A stretch of 6,451 bases of DNA from Halobacteria archaeon (GTDB lineage: Archaea; Halobacteriota; Syntropharchaeia; Alkanophagales; Methanospirareceae), in assembly GCA_029932715.1 (NCBI GenBank), contig JAOZPO010000082.1, forward strand, positions 1-6,451. The letters run 5' to 3'. The position numbers and the translations under genes were made by a program. Below the pieces are notes generated by a model, which searched no databases, was not told the DNA's origin, and saw nothing but the letters and a program-made list of their open reading frames with translations. Shown here piece after piece: positions 6,090-6,451 of the stretch. Each line of letters begins with the position of its first letter. Position 1 is the first letter of the stretch.

Positions 6090-6451
6090 ATGACACTCAT
6101 TTTTTACGCCGGGAATGTGAATAAGCTGGCAGATGAACTGGTAGAATTGATGAAGGTTAGCGTTAAGGGACATATCGCGGATGCCGTTCTGTTATCAGGG
6201 GGCCTGGACTCTTCAGTAATTGCCTGTTTAGCAAGCGAATACATCGAATCTAAACCCACTGCTATCGTAGTTGCGTTAGAGGAGGGCACGGATATCCATT
6301 TCTCAACGTCGGTAGCAGAGACGTTTGGACTGGAGCTCAAAATAAAAATATTCGATGTCGAAGCAGCGATAGAATCAATCCCCGAAGTGGTAAAGGCTCT
6401 TAATACTTATAATCCCATGCTAATCAGGTTTGGAGTAGCCATGTATGCTGC
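6090..6451 (+). CDS. Asparagine synthase-like PP-loop ATP pyrophosphatase (5' part)
   Basis: An open frame begins at ATG 6090, four bases after GGAG (6082-6085), and runs 120 codons off the window end without a stop. DAVLLSGGLDSSVIACLAS (31-49) contains the PP-loop SGGLDS (36-41), the ATP-binding signature of the asparagine synthase C-terminal (N-type ATP pyrophosphatase) fold. Such enzymes adenylate a carboxyl group and let an amine attack it. ALEEGTDIHFSTSVAETFGL (62-81) matches the next strand and helix, where the family has the DxxxA segment after the nucleotide-contacting strand. IPEVVKALNTYNPMLIRFGVAMY (97-119) resembles the following helix in archaeal homologues. The PP-loop starts at residue 36, so there is no N-terminal Ntn glutaminase domain as in full asparagine synthetase B. 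It may use ammonia or a separate glutaminase, or make another amide. The substrate is not predictable from this part, and the symbol is left empty for that reason. Confidence 0.85.
   Translation, partial: MTLIFYAGNVNKLADELVELMKVSVKGHIADAVLLSGGLDSSVIACLASEYIESKPTAIVVALEEGTDIHFSTSVAETFGLELKIKIFDVEAAIESIPEVVKALNTYNPMLIRFGVAMYA

Noticed and set aside
6104..6340. 78-codon minus-strand open frame
   Set aside because: It is antisense to the PP-loop synthetase gene, whose motifs are unmistakable.

Overview
The window looks like ordinary chromosomal DNA from an archaeon, probably a strictly anaerobic euryarchaeon of the methanogen or methane/alkane-oxidiser type. The reasons are an archaeal-style indolepyruvate:ferredoxin oxidoreductase pair, a largely archaeal radical SAM protein with a C-terminal helix-hairpin-helix, a MoaA that ends at REPFF without a Gly-Gly tail, TATA-like boxes ahead of genes, and a secreted-protein fragment with the YTYSxAGTGGHxE motif that I associate from memory with methanogen and ANME-type surface proteins. 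No rRNA or other strong taxonomic marker is present, so the finer placement is inference.

Layout. Bases 79-2456 carry iorA and iorB on the plus strand, overlapping by four bases (ATGA) and clearly one operon. A large radical SAM gene (2502-4145, minus) converges on them across a 45-base gap that holds a small hairpin. moaA (4229-5191, plus) diverges from the radical SAM gene. From about 5200 to 6090 the DNA is gene-poor and partly decayed. It holds a minus-strand remnant of a secreted protein, broken by an in-frame TGA just after its signal peptide. It also holds an intact-looking 52-residue ORF on the plus strand, and a minus-strand remnant of a P-loop ATPase frameshifted exactly at the Walker A motif. 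The window closes with the 5' part of a plus-strand asparagine-synthase-type PP-loop enzyme (6090 onward), which runs off the edge.

Function. IorAB oxidises aryl pyruvates (transaminated Phe, Tyr, Trp) to aryl-acetyl-CoA and reduces ferredoxin. MoaA performs the first step of molybdopterin/tungstopterin biosynthesis, which would fit an organism using Mo/W enzymes. The radical SAM protein has no known substrate. The neighbouring genes do not form one obvious pathway.

I see no convincing new defence, mobile or regulatory system. The points most worth a second look are the CX4CX2C cluster motif of the radical SAM protein, the in-frame TGA, the frameshifted ATPase remnant, the 52-residue protein, and the synthetase domain that lacks an N-terminal glutaminase.
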